Of a stretch of 64,000 nt of DNA, positions 11,819 to 22,346 are shown in pieces (positions within the stretch are counted from its first letter, which is position 1; every line of letters starts with the position of its first letter). The notes beneath the pieces were generated by a model, which saw only the letters and a program-made list of their open reading frames with translations, searched no databases and had not been told where the DNA came from. The stretch is from the NCBI GenBank assembly GCA_014529385.2, contig CM043969.1, positions 73,576,676 to 73,640,675 of the forward strand, written 5' to 3'. This DNA is from Adiantum capillus-veneris. Taxonomy: Eukaryota; Streptophyta; Polypodiopsida; Polypodiales; Pteridaceae. The translations under genes and the position numbers were made by a program.

Positions 11819-12633
11819 AAGGCTATTTCAGATGCAAAACTTTGGCATGCACGTTTCTGTCATCTAAATTTTGCCAATTTGTTGCGTTTACAGAAATCTG
11901 ATATGGTTGCTTCTTTGCCGCCTCTGGAAGCATTTGTCAAACATGTTTGTGAAGGATGTATTTGGGGTAAGGTGAAACATTCTAAGTTTCCAAAGGATGG
12001 TTCAATTAGGGCCACATGTAGGTTGCAGCTTGTGCATAGTGATGTTTGTGGGCCCATACAAACTCCATTCTTGGGCAATTACCTTTACTTCATGACTTTC
12101 ATTGATGATTACTCCAGGCATATGTGGGTGTTTTTGCTTAAAGTGAAGTCCGAAGTATTTTATGTGCTTCAATTTTTTTTTGGCTATGGCTGAAAATGTC
12201 TCAAAATGTACTATGGGCACCCTCTGTTCCGATCGAGGGGAGGGAGTATATGTCTCATAAATTTAATGCATTTCTAGCTAGTCATGGGATAGAACACCAA
12301 TGTACAATGCCTATGCGCCTCAGCAAACTGGTGTTACTGAGAGAAAAAATTAGGTCACTTACGGAAATGGCATGATGTATGGTCAAAAGTCAAGCTTTAC
12401 CGCATTCTTTTTGGCTTGAGTCCATCATGTGTGCCACTTATGTACTAGACAGGTGTCCTATGAAAGCTTTGCAGTCTATTACTCCATATGAAGCATGGTA
12501 TGATAGAAAGCCTTCTATTGAGCACATGCATGTTTTTGGTTGTTTGGTATATGCTTTGGTGCCACAAACACAACAAACAAAATTGGATGATAAGGCTCTC
12601 AAATGTATTTTTGTTGGTTATAGTGCTGAAATC
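11819..12633 (+). pseudogene. copia integrase, truncated at its C-terminus
   Basis: After a TGA at 11816 the reading continues with the HHCC domain (LWHARFCHLNFANL, then CEGC at about 11950), the first catalytic Asp in VHSDVCGPI (about 12037), the second in TFIDDYSRHMWVF (about 12100), then a poly-T frameshift and stops at 12170-12260. The catalytic Glu region is near 12340 (VTERK). The 12379-12633 frame gives the usual tail: LDRCPMKAL, PYEAWYDRKPSIEHMHVFG and KCIFVGYSAE. It stops being integrase at the CACTA insertion. Confidence 0.82.
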
Positions 12634-12660
12634 CACTACAAGAGGTTGTGTGCACTTGTG
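12634..12660 (+). repeat. terminal inverted repeat of the CACTA element (left)
   Basis: Begins CACTACAAGAGGTTGTG. The first five bases name the superfamily, and CACTACAAGA is a common plant version. The abrupt loss of copia protein similarity at this base supports it as an insertion border. Confidence 0.85.
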
Positions 12661-12667
12661 ACATTTT

Positions 12668-12895
12668 TAGCGATAGAAATACATTGGGTTTTTATACTCC
12701 ACGATGTCGCTAAGACCGTTGTCGCTAATAACATCGCTACGAAAACGTCACTATATGCGTTGCTATACACGTGGCTATGTGCGTCGCTATACACGTGGCT
12801 ATGTGCGTCGCTATAAGCATCGCTATATAGCGACACAGATAGCAACGGTTGTAGGCTTCCTATAGCGACGTTGCAGAGCCTTATATGGCGATGCC
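12668..12895. repeat. subterminal GTCGCTAT repeats of the CACTA element
   Basis: About ten copies of GTCGCTA or its complement TAGCGAC occur in both orientations within 230 bp, including a 26-bp segment repeated at about 12766-12818 (CGCTATACACGTGGCTATGT). Subterminal repeats of this kind are the binding sites of the smaller En/Spm protein (TNPA) in known elements; the role here is inferred. Confidence 0.8.
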
Positions 12896-13149
12896 CAAGA
12901 GTAAATTTTTTTTGGGTGAATACCCTGCCACCCATCAACCATATTGAATGATTCAATAATAGAGTAAACCTAAATGAATCCAAGATAAGCCCAGATTCAC
13001 CTTTGAAAGAAAGTGCAAGGTATAGACCCAAAGTAGTCACCCACAAGACAATATAACCACCTAAGAGCAAAGACCGTGCATGTGCGAGATCATCTTCTTG
13101 CCTTTGTCATCCAAGATGATGCCGCCGCTGATGTCAACTGAGTACGGCA

Positions 13150-13677
13150 AGTCCTCTCACCTGTGACACGTGAATCTGGGTGTCTCGACAAGGGTCTCTA
13201 GCGGCATCTCAATGGGGGTACGGACGTTAGGTGTCTCCACTGGAGTCTGGGCCCCGAAGCAAGGAGTGTTGAGTGGGGTGACTCCCGGAGGAGTAGCTAG
13301 AGGTGTGTAGCCAAGAACGGTCGATAGCCACGCAAAACCTAGCATAGATGGCAATGTCGTGGCTGGTGTGGGGGCAGGTAAAGAAGGGGAAGGTAAGGAG
13401 CCTCGTTGAACACAAGGTGGTGTCGAGGCATGAGTGGTGGCATCCCCACAACAACCGCCACCGCCACCACTAGAGTGTCGATGCCTAGACGAGTGTGAAG
13501 ATCGTTCATCGACACCGAAGCTTCGGAGCACGTTGAATGCTCCGAAACAGAGGGAGATGTTGAAGAAGTGGTACGACGTGATGGTGCTCTAGAGTGATGA
13601 TGCTCCTCGTACCACCTCCTCTGTTGGGATGACAAAGAAGAAAGAAAATCATCATAGTCCATACCTGCATTAAACAC
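13150..13677 (-). pseudogene. second CACTA reading frame, Ser/Thr/Pro-rich
   Basis: Two overlapping minus-strand frames, 13339-13677 (starts MDYDDFLSSLSSQQRRWYEE after an upstream Met) and 13157-13531 (SSHSSRHRHSSGGGGG, then many TPVETP-like repeats), look like one protein broken by a frameshift near 13500. It lies downstream of the TNP2 gene and next to the terminus, where the second En/Spm gene lies. I see no domain that proves a TNPA role. The QQRRWYEEHH segment may be a helix. Confidence 0.45.
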
Positions 13678-13907
13678 ACGAACGTTTAATCTTAATATTG
13701 AATGGAGAAGAAAACATGGACAAGTTATAATCTATACTATAGATAATAGGGAGAGAGATTCTTGTGTAGAGAGAGAGAGAGAGAGGACTCATAAAGGGGG
13801 AGGGATTACTGTGTAGAGAGATCCCTGTGTAGAGAGATTCCTGTGAAGTTCTTGTGAATTTGTCTCCCATGTGCATTCTTCGTATCTTGTAAAAGGATGA
13901 AACTCAT

Positions 13908-14030
13908 AGTGCGATGGAGACTGAGGCTGCAATCGCGAAAGAGGTGATCCATCCCTACTCATAGATGCAGCATCTATGAGTAGAGACAGATCACCTCCTT
14001 CGCGATTGCAGCCTTAGTGTCCATCGCACT
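13908..14030. repeat. 123-bp near-perfect hairpin
   Basis: Arms 13908-13968 and 13970-14030 are inverted copies with about six mismatches in 60 bp and practically no loop: AGTGCGATGGAGACTGAGG on the left pairs with the segment ending CCATCGCACT on the right. It lies in non-coding DNA between the two CACTA genes. It could be a small foldback element, a hairpin-RNA source, or a regulatory structure of the transposon. Confidence 0.9.
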
Positions 14031-14176
14031 CGGAGCACAGTGCTGCATCGGCGTATCAGACTTTCATGACACACCAAGGAATGTCCCTGCTTATAGAGAG
14101 GAATGGACAAAAAGGCACGTGAATACAATATATATTATAAAACGGAGAAAATTGTTTAAATACAATGTTTATGGAT

Positions 14177-17100
14177 TTAACAGGTCTCTCTCTCATCCTC
14201 GCATAGCTCATCATAACTCCCTATGTCTATATAGAGCTCTCCGTTTAGGTAGATATCATCCGTTTCATTTTGTAGATCCTCTGCATACACCCCATAGAGA
14301 GTAGCAGCTTGATGCTCGTCTGGCACCACCTCAGCGGCTTCTAACTGAGCATCTTCTCCAATCTCCTCCATTGATGCCGCTGTGATTGGTACATGGTAGC
14401 CCTCATACGTCCGTGCACTACGAGGGGCTACCTCTATGACATACCACTAGTTTGATGCAGACTTTGTAGGATGAAATATCACCTGCCAGAGCCACATATT
14501 TTACATGAGAGCTTCCAAGCACATAACTTCTAAGTTTGGATGTTAACTATTTACATACTTACTTGTTCACAATGCTCGGGTAGTACGGAAGTGTCTCTTA
14601 GGTAGGTCCATTTTTTTGTTGAATTCACCTCAAGGAAACCAGACTCTCCTCTGTGCACAGTAGCGTTGTGACCCTCCATGTTTATCTTGAACCATTGCAT
14701 GTTGAACAAGTCGGCAGAAATTCTCTATAATCGATCCTTAAAATCTCTTGTAGCGTGCTGAAGTAAGTGAGTTCCGACACTACAGGATCTACATCAGAGG
14801 ACTGTCGTCAACTAGATTGTTTAAATTTTGTCATGATTCCACAATCTTGAGTAAAATGATTTTGTTGATCCGTTCCACCCTAAAATATTGACCTTTACAC
14901 CATGCTATTGTGTATGACTTATACTACAATCAACAAAGAGTATGAGTGGTCGTTCAAACATCTAGAAAGTTGCTAGTCATACATCGCAAACTTACCTTGG
15001 TCGTGTAGCCGTGAGAATGCTCCCACTCCTTCTCAGTCACTTCGTTACCACACTGTTGTGCGCTTTTCAATTGGTTGTGCAACCATCTTAAGCTCATGAA
15101 TGTTTGTAGGCTCTCTAGACCCGCCGAATAATGCATCTGCAGTCATCTTCCCCATCTCCACTCGACTCATGCCCTTTGTCGCTCTTGCTTTGCATCCTCA
15201 TATTGTGAAATCCACTTTTGCATCACTAGATGTGAAGCATGCAAAATCGGTTGATTTTAGCCTGTAGATCTTCTGTCATCTTTTTCTCAGCACTGATATT
15301 GCACATGACAATCCTAGATATGCGCTCATCATCTATGGTTCGCCATAGCGTGTCCCGGGCTTTTTCAAATCCGTATAGCCACTCTCCAATGTAAACTAGG
15401 GACTCTGGTACCAGCCAACCATCTGCCATGCTACCCTCCGGACATGCCTTATGACGCACATATCCCTTGAGCGTTTTCATGAAACGTTCTAAAAAGAACA
15501 TCCATCTAGAATGTATTGTGCCAGCTATTTCCACCTCATCAACTATGTGAACAAGAAGATGCACCTGAACGGTTAGCATGGTAGTAGGAAATTGTTTTTC
15601 AGCATGCACACAACCTCTGCAGCGTTTAGTTTGGCGAATAATATGGAGTCTACATTGATCTCCTTTTGTGAGATCCATTGCACCAACTTCGCAAGTTTGT
15701 AGATTGTGTTACGGACGTCAACAGGAGACAAACATCCCGCAATGGCCACCGGTAAAATAAACTGCAAAATACGTCTAGCAATGATATTAAAGTCCACACA
15801 CGAATTTGTTACACAATTTCCACTATGATATATTCCACCTCAAACATACCTAACACATTTTATGCCAATCGTGTGACTTCAAACCAACAAGCTTTCCTTC
15901 TTTAGTGAAACACGTTTGAAGTGAGTGCATTACGCCATTGGGGGTCCACACAGATTGACTGGTCTCTTTTACTTTGCGTTCTTGGGCTCCTGTCAATATC
16001 CATGGTGTTATAGGGAGTTTTATTGATCCATTGGATGCTGTCTGTAGCCAATATTGCTCCATATGATCCACATTTCTAAGGTCAACCCTGGCTCCCAAAG
16101 TATCTTTCTTGGCAATTAGATGGTTCCACAGCAAATTACCCACATTCTTGATATGTGCATTGGATCGAGCAAGTGATTGATCATGAGTCTAGGCCAATAT
16201 GGTAACTCATACCATAAAGAGAGTCTCTTCATCCCTGGGGTCAAACCATCATCACACATCTCCTTCTGCTCTATTGGAGACACAGTCAAAAAGTGAGGGC
16301 GAGAACAAATGTGCAGACATCGTCGGTGGCTCTCTTCCCAAAAATCCATCGCGTAACACATGATTCTTTGGAAGATACGCTTGATGACCTTCGTAGATTT
16401 TCTTCCTCATTGAGGCCGCTCGACGTGCATTAAATCTAGGTCCACATGTGGCACATGCTCTGTATCCTCTTGTTTGAAGCCCTAAGAAAAACCAAGATTT
16501 AAAGTGTTTGAGTTTGAGTGTAAATCACCTGAGCATTCTGTTAGTCCGAGATAGTCATGCATGGTCCACATTAGAATGCCTCTGATCAAAGCATTCTATT
16601 GACCTGTGTGTCGGCTCATATCCACACATTCTATGCTCTTCCAATAGTGGACAAAGATACACATCCATATTCTTCACTTTATACCGCCCCGGCACAATCA
16701 AGCTTAGCCACATGTTCCTTTTCTTGGTAGTCAACCACGGGGAAATGTTGTAGTTGTTGACGATGACAACGGGCCATATATTGTAAGATGTCGATCTCTG
16801 ATCAAATGGATTTATGCCATCCATAACCAGTCCTATGTGAAAATATTGAGCTTCCCTGGCAAAATCCATCCATGTATCGTCTATATGTTTCCAGGCTGCA
16901 CAATCTACAGGAATCCGTTGCACACCATCCAAAGATTTATTCTCCTTGTGCCATGATTCTAGGGCGGCCATGGACTTACATTTGAAGAAATGCTTGATGC
17001 GAGGAAGCAGAGGAAAATGTCTCAAAACCTTTTGTGGAATTTTTGTTCCAATGTGGAGATGTACTTGATATCTCTCGGAATCACATTTCGGACACTTCTC

Positions 17101-17346
17101 CATGTCTATGTATTCCCCTCTTGTTTTATGTTTGTAGTGAACATGGTTGACAGTTCCCTGTTTGTTCTCCATGTTGTTCTTTAGTGGCACCCATCCTTTT
17201 GGTTCTTTATCCAGTGATTGCGTTGCTGGTAGCTGATTCTTTCGGGATTGTTGAGCAAAGGCTATCAACTGTTGTTCTTGTGCATGCTGTATTTTGACTG
17301 CATCCGTATTTCAATCTATCTGCACATTGTACTCAAGATTGTCCCA
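14177..17346 (-). pseudogene. TNP2-type transposase of the CACTA element
   Basis: The enzyme cuts and moves CACTA elements. The N-terminal part (16555-17300) has a Cys-pair segment MEKCPKCDSERYQVH, then HFPLLPRIKHFFKCK, DGINPFDQRSTSYNIWPV and VYLCPLLEE, all typical TNP2 signatures. The next exon region (15850-16361) includes LPYWPRLMINHLLDPMHI with its conserved Asp-Pro-Met-His. The region 15226-15678 carries VHLLVHIVDEVEIAGTIHSR and PESLVYIGEWLYGFEKARDT (DUF4218 type). The C-terminal part resembles DUF4216 (WFKINMEGHN, WTYLRDTSVLPEHCEQ). Frames shift at about 15.23, 15.65, 15.8 and 16.4 kb; some of these may be introns. A TAG precedes WYVIEVAPRS near 14446. I judge it inactive. Confidence 0.85.
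14483..14562 (-). other. 80-bp intron in the TNP2 gene
   Basis: On the minus strand the donor is CAA/GTAAGTATG at 14563/14562 and the acceptor is TGGCAG/GTGATA at 14483/14482. Removing it joins EHCEQ to VIFHPTKSASN in one frame, as expected for the DUF4216-like tail. Confidence 0.75.
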
Positions 17347-17375
17347 ACAACATGGGGTGTTGTATGCTTTCATCC

Positions 17376-17833
17376 TCAAAATATATTTTGATGTACTTGT
17401 ACATGCAATATAATCCAGCCCAATGTTTTCAGCGAATGTGATGTACTACTTTCCAGCACTTGTGGAGTAGGATGTAGTTGACCAGTGAGATTGAGCTGTT
17501 TGTATAATTTGTAAGAGATTAGATTTTCTTGAGCTCCAGAATCAAGCAATGTCGTCGATTCAACTTGATTGCTACCCACTTTGACTGCAATTATTGGCTC
17601 CACTGTGTCTTCACCAAAATTCGTTAGTCGAATGGCATTTATTCGCACCGATGATCCACATTGTTGTTGTTGTCGTAGAAACCGTCTTTTTGCAATGTGT
17701 TCTTTTGCTTCTGATTGGGCTTCTTCCTGTACCCTCTGTTTCTCCTTCATTCGTTGTTTTTCTTGATGGATTTGTTGAAGCATATCCTGTGTTAGTGGAA
17801 ATGATATTTCGTTAATCATCGACACCCACTAAT
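17376..17833 (-). pseudogene. integrase C-terminal extension followed by a second aspartic-protease-like domain
   Basis: The 149-codon frame begins with a coiled, Gln/Lys/Glu-rich stretch (PLTQDMLQQIHQEKQRMKEK, about residues 10-45), a usual integrase tail in some Ty3 lineages, then INAIRLTNFGEDTVEPIIAV, then TTLLDSGAQENLISYKLYKQ (DSG at 17529-17543), the hallmark of a retropepsin active site. It stops at 17376 before the expected flap-distal motif, so the domain is truncated. A canonical protease with DSGAR lies upstream of RT in the same element (22185-22199), so this would be a second one. A chance join to another element is possible but the frame is continuous. Confidence 0.6.
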
Positions 17834-19060
17834 CTAATTTGGCATTTCTTCACCTGCTAATGTAGCAAGCTTGACAGCTCCACTTTGTGATAAGTCACTA
17901 ATCACAAAGGGTCCCATCCCTCGCTTTTTAAGTTTCTTGGCATGTTGCTTCAAGGTATAAACAAGTACATAATCACCTCTTTTGAATTCTTTAGTGCGCA
18001 CATGCTTGTCAAAAAACTCTTTTTGTCTTCTCTTTTTAGCATAGATTGAAGCTACAGCTCTCAAGTGAAGTTCATCTATCTTTTCAAGATCATCTATTCT
18101 TAAAGAGAGCTCATGCCCTGTCCATTCTAAGCATTTCGCTACTCGTAGAGTTGGAATTAAAAACTCTATGCGTAATATAGCATTTAGGCCAAACACCATG
18201 TTGTACGGTGTCGTTCCTATTGATGTTTTGTAAGCTACCTTGTATACCCATAGTGTTGAGTGTAGCTGTTGATCCCAGTCTGTCCTTGACTCCGATACAA
18301 TTTTAGTCAAAACCGTGCATAGTGTTTTATTTGTGGCCTCAGCTTGTCCATTTGCCTACGGATGATATGGAGCAGATTTTCTATGTATGACCATGAATTC
18401 CTCTAGAAGATATTCAATGACTTCATTGAGAAAATGTGTTCCTCGATCACTGACAATTTCTATTGGTAACCCGTATCGTACAAAGACATTCTCATACAAA
18501 AATCGTGCAGTGGTTCGTGCATCTGCTTTTTGTGTTGCCTTAGCTTCCGCCCATTTTGTGAGATAGTCTGTAGCCACAATGATGTATTGGGTATGGGTGC
18601 GATATGCAGGGGGTGAAATAGGCCCACAAAATCAATGCCCCATTTTGCAAATGCCCTTGCTCCCATCATTGGCCATAGTGGCATCTCATCTCTCTTTATC
18701 GGCACCTTGGTGCGTTGACAAGCGTCACAACGCTTTACAAACTCTTCAGCATCCATATGTAATGTAGGCCACCATATTCCTACGATTAAGACAATTTTTG
18801 TCGTCTTATCACCTGAATAATGGCCTCCACTTATTCCGCCATGTGCGTGTTCTAGAATCAGCAGCAGCAGGTATTCACTTTCACTTGCACAGATTCTAAG
18901 TTGATTGTCCTTTCCTCGCTTATAGAGTTGATTCCCAATTAAATTATAGTCATGAGCCTCCAGCTCTATAGTCCTTTTTAGTTCTCTTGTTATGTTTTCA
19001 GGAAATGTCCTTGTGGTTAAGAAATCAATGATTATTGACTCCATGCAGGTGCAATATTTA
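17834..19060 (-). pseudogene. integrase: second HHCC module and catalytic core
   Basis: The module starts WSQSIIIDFL-like after a frameshift at about 19040, runs through HDYNLIGNQLYKRGKDNQLR, then H-x-G-G-I-S-G-G-H and CDACQ (about 18730). The core has WGIDFVG (first Asp, about 18640), EIVSDRGTHFLNEVIEYLLE (second Asp, about 18450) and the Ala-Asn-Gly-Gln-Ala-Glu segment with the third acidic residue (about 18340). The Gln codon just before it is a TAG (18356-18358). A frameshift at about 18575 separates the two halves. The tail ends KKLKKRGMGPFVISDLSQSG then GEEMPN and a TAG. Integrase inserts the DNA copy into the genome. Confidence 0.82.
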
Positions 19061-19560
19061 CCTGAAACAATGTCACGTGATCCACTGGTCGGTTGGCACT
19101 ACATATAGTACAATTGTTAACATAAGCATGTGTGTCAGCATACATAGTTGGCCAATAAACCCCTAATTGCTTCAGTCTCTGGTGTGTTTTCATTGTTGAA
19201 CAATGAAACGCACAATCTTGGACGTGTGCTTCTTGAAGATAACACTCGAATTCCTCCGGATTTATACATAATTGTAGAATCTGGTCCAATCCTAGATGAT
19301 ACAGCCGTCCTACAATCAACTGGAAGTTTTTTGTTTGTCGAATTGTTTGTTGTTTGGATCTGTCTTCCTTGTTATCAAACCTACCTCCAAAGGAAAGAAT
19401 GCTAACAATTTCCTGAGACCATTTGGGTATCATTTCAATATTGAAAAGATAAGCATCTAGTATGTCATCATCTACTCCTTCAGGAGCTTCCCCGTTGTGC
19501 AGCCTTGAAAGATGATCCGCTCGTAAATGTCTTTTTTTTACCACCACTGTGAAATCAAAC
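19032..19560 (-). pseudogene. first HHCC (integrase zinc-binding) module
   Basis: Within the same frame as RT-RNase H, after the RNase H end (HLRADHLSRL), comes IPKWSQEIVSIL, then NFQLIVGRLYHLGLDQILQL, then EAHVQDCAFH and finally YVNNCTIC. The layout H-x6-H ... C-x2-C, with a GVYWPTM-like segment between, is the integrase zinc-binding pattern. The following module has the same order of landmarks (WSQ, NLIGNQLYKRG, H and H, GIWWPTL, C-x2-C), so the two look like a tandem duplication of about 125 residues. Confidence 0.72.
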
Positions 19561-20963
19561 TCTAGCAATATAATAAACCAGCGTACAATTCTCCCAGTAT
19601 TGCATGGTTTATTTACCAGATACAAAAGATCTTGATGATCTGTGAAGAACATAAATTTTTTTGCGAGCAAATAATGCCGAAATTTCTTTACAGCATAAAT
19701 CATTACTAACCCCTCTCTTTTAGTGGTTGTGTAGTTCTTTTCTGCACTGTTTAACTGTCGGCTTGCATAACAAACTGGGAAATCCATTGTTCCGTCTCCA
19801 GGTTGAGCCAGAATACTCCCGATTGCATATGAAGATGCATCAATGTGAACATGGAATATCTTTTCCCAATCTGGTACCTTAAGTACCGGTGCTAATACAA
19901 GGTTTTCCTTAAGCTTTTGGAATGAAGTTTCACACTCCTCATTCCATTCGAAACTGACTAGCAAACGATACAGAGGTTGTGCAATGACTGCATACATATA
20001 TATGAATCTTAGATAATATCTGCAGTGTCCCATGAAGGATTGCACTTTTTTTGCATTAGTAGGCATGGGCAGGTCTACTATGACTTTGATTTTGTCTAGG
20101 TCAGTGGTTATGACATTTCTTGAGACAATGTGTCCTAAGATGCGGCCTTGCCTAACCATAAAAATGCACTTCTCCGGGTTAAGATAGATTTGATATGTTC
20201 TGCATTTCTCAAATACCTTTTGTAAATGGTCAATATGTTCTTCTCGTAGAAGAGAGTGTACACAAAGATCATCCATGTATATTTCTAAGAATATTCTCAG
20301 GTATTCTTTGAACACATGCATCATTAACCTTTGCACGATAGATGGGGCATTAGTTAAGCCAAAAGGCATAACTCTATACACCTATATTCCCCATTCTGTG
20401 GAAAACGTTGTTTTATGTTGATCCTCTATTGCAATTGCCAATTGGTTATATCTTGAAACCCCATCTAGAAAGGAATAAGCCCGTTTCTCGGTCACCCTCT
20501 CAAGTACATGTTCTGTGATTGGAAAGGGATAATTATCCCTTATGGTGGCTGCATTTACCTTTTTGAGGTTCACACACACTCGCAGTTTTCCGTTCTTTTT
20601 GGGGACTACCGCAATGGGTGACACCCAATCTATATGTTCGATTTCATAGATGAATTCGGCATCCATCAGCTTGTCAATCTCTTCTTTGATTCGTTTAGCA
20701 AATGTATCATTATATGTGTAAGGGCGCTCTTTGCTAGGTTTGGCATCTGATTTCAAAGGAATTGCATGTTGGCATATCGATGGATCAACTCCTTTGAGGT
20801 CTTTGTAGGACCATGAAAACACATCTTTATACTTCTTGAGAAGTTGTGTTAGCAGTTCTTCTTCTTCAGGCATTAAGTTAGTTGCGATATAGATCGGCTG
20901 AGGCTTTTCACCTGGTTCAACGAGGTCTATCTGTTTTGCATTTTCCAGCCCATCGTAAGATTC
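19560..20963 (-). pseudogene. reverse transcriptase and RNase H of the Ty3 element
   Basis: The frame starts in the linker (PEEEELLTQLLKKYKDVFSW), then RT fingers and palm: PIAVVPKKNGKLRVCVNLKK, NYPFPITEHVLERV, YSFLDGVSRYNQ and, after a TAG at 20382-20384, RVMPFGLTNAPSIVQRLM. The catalytic box is YMDDLCVHS (about 20270). RNase H carries FHVHIDASSYAIGSILAQ, EKNYTTTKREGLVMIYAVKK and FTDHQDLLYLV with the expected Asp, Glu and Asp. Apart from the TAG inside the conserved WG-x-YR segment, the domain is unusually intact. RT copies the element RNA to DNA; RNase H removes the RNA strand. Confidence 0.9.
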
Positions 20964-22346
20964 CTAGTTTATCCTTTTCCTGACAGGTGGTGTCATTATG
21001 ATTTTTCTGTTCTGGATGGTGAATTTTTGATAGTGTGATGGTACATTCATGTTTCCTTTTTCTGACCCCTCCTTACCATCACTTTCTCCCTCAATAGTCC
21101 ATACCTCTCGTAAAGACCATTTTAGTTCTTGGTATTTCTTTTTACGCTCCAATTTGGTCCACTCTGGGTCTTTTGTTGTCTTGTTTTGATTTTTGAGATT
21201 TTTTTTTATTTTTTTTTCTCTTTTAGCTTTCCGTACTTGTTTTATTTCCTCTTGCGTCTGTTCCCTTCGCACTCTCGAGAATCTTCCTGATATTTGGTCT
21301 TTCACACAATCCTCTGCTTTGAGAAGCATTAGATAGTGAGTTTTATCTTTTATCCTGGGCATCAAGTTCTCTCTCATTTTGTTTTCTGCTCTTTTTTTCC
21401 TATAGCGTTCCTGGCGTTTAGGGGGATGATTGGCAAAATCATAAAACTTGATATTCTCGGTTTTCTCCCCACGCTCGCTTGAGCTATCCGAACACTCGTT
21501 ATCTGCATCGTTATTTACCTCCAAATGCTCAGAGGAGTTATAAAACTCTTCTTGTTCTGTTGCTTCTACATTCTCATCTCCTCCTAGTATAAGGCTTACC
21601 ATGTAATAGGGTAGCACATCATAGCCATCCTTATCGCGAAATTTCCTCGTTGGGCTATCTGTAATGGTATCTTCAGGAAAAGGTTCCGGAATATAATCCT
21701 TGTCCTCAATTGCTCTTTCTAAGACACATTCCTCTCTTTTTAAGCTCCCACAATGTGAAGCCCCGTACATCCATAGCTCTTTTTGTTGCCCTAACCATGC
21801 TAGGAGTTCAGACCCTGCCAATGTAGCTGAATCAAACTCTTTCATTGGTGTTTGGTTCACATCTTTGTAATTATGGTCTTTTAGGTGTATTTTGGTTATA
21901 GTCTTGCCATGTCTGAGGTATATGTGGTCGTAACCCCAATCCTGGACCATCTTTAATTGTCTCATGAATGGTCTTCCCAAGATGATCTCGTAATTGTTCT
22001 TTTTATCAATATCGACTATTGCAAATGTATGCTCATACTTGATTCCGCACGATGTGACAATTACTTTTTCTAAGAGTCCTAAAGGCTTTTCCATAAACCC
22101 GTCTGCCAATTGCAATTTTATTCTGGTAGCTCTCAAAGCCGATTTTCCCCATTTTTTCCAAATTTCCTTGGTGGCGATAGCGACTCTTGCTCCACTGTCA
22201 AGAATAGCTTTGGAAACTACTCCTTGGAATTCTACTGGTAGCGTGGTGTTTCCATCTTCTCCCTCGCAATACTCTCCAACCTTGTTTAAAGGTAGAGGCC
22301 TAGTGTTTAGTTGAGGTTGTCCAATTATCTGATCCCTTCCTGAAGC
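20964..22346 (-). pseudogene. canonical aspartic protease and charged linker
   Basis: The frame is open from a TAA at 22347 to a TAG at 20964. The protease half reads LPVEFQGVVSKAILDSGAR (DSG at 22185-22199), then GIKYEHTFAIVDID and YEIILGRPFMRQLKMVQDWG (about 21950), the usual retropepsin end. The rest (about 300 codons) is a highly charged linker: NHPPKRQERYRKKRAENK and KKIKKNLKNQNKTTKDPE, with an acidic patch EQEEFYNSSEHLEVNNDADN before it. Protease matures the polyprotein; the linker has no family that I recognise. The matching parts of the second copy lie at 56982-58560. Confidence 0.82.

Larger units (their letters stand above)
9600..12633 (+). mobile_element. Ty1/copia retrotransposon, 3' half lost
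   Basis: It starts with a short LTR (about 300 bp, ends near 9912), a primer-binding site at 9914, gag with a degenerate zinc knuckle, a protease with DSGATKH, a GAG-pre-integrase HHCC domain and an integrase. The order protease-integrase before RT is diagnostic of Ty1/copia. The frame stops being copia-like exactly where a CACTA terminus begins at 12,634. RT, RNase H and the 3' LTR are not found anywhere else in the window. Confidence 0.85.
12634..17372 (-). mobile_element. CACTA (En/Spm) DNA transposon, right end not found
   Basis: The left terminus is CACTACAAGAGG at 12634, embedded inside the copia integrase frame after ATC, which could be one copy of the 3-bp target duplication. Subterminal GTCGCTAT repeats follow. 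A TNP2-type transposase lies on the minus strand at about 14.2-17.3 kb, and a second Ser/Thr/Pro-rich frame lies between it and the terminus, the usual two-gene layout of the class. The inverted partner of the terminus is absent before the Ty3 sequence starts at about 17,373, so the right end is deleted or lies outside the window. Confidence 0.82.

Noticed and set aside
12636-13070. 144-codon minus-strand frame near the CACTA terminus
   Set aside because: It runs through subterminal repeats and gives Tyr-Ser-Asp-Ala repeats; it has no protein features and overlaps the terminus.
18579-18767. Plus-strand frame opposite the integrase
   Set aside because: It is the antisense shadow of the conserved integrase core; the same holds for frames at 19148, 22744, 24064 and 25014.
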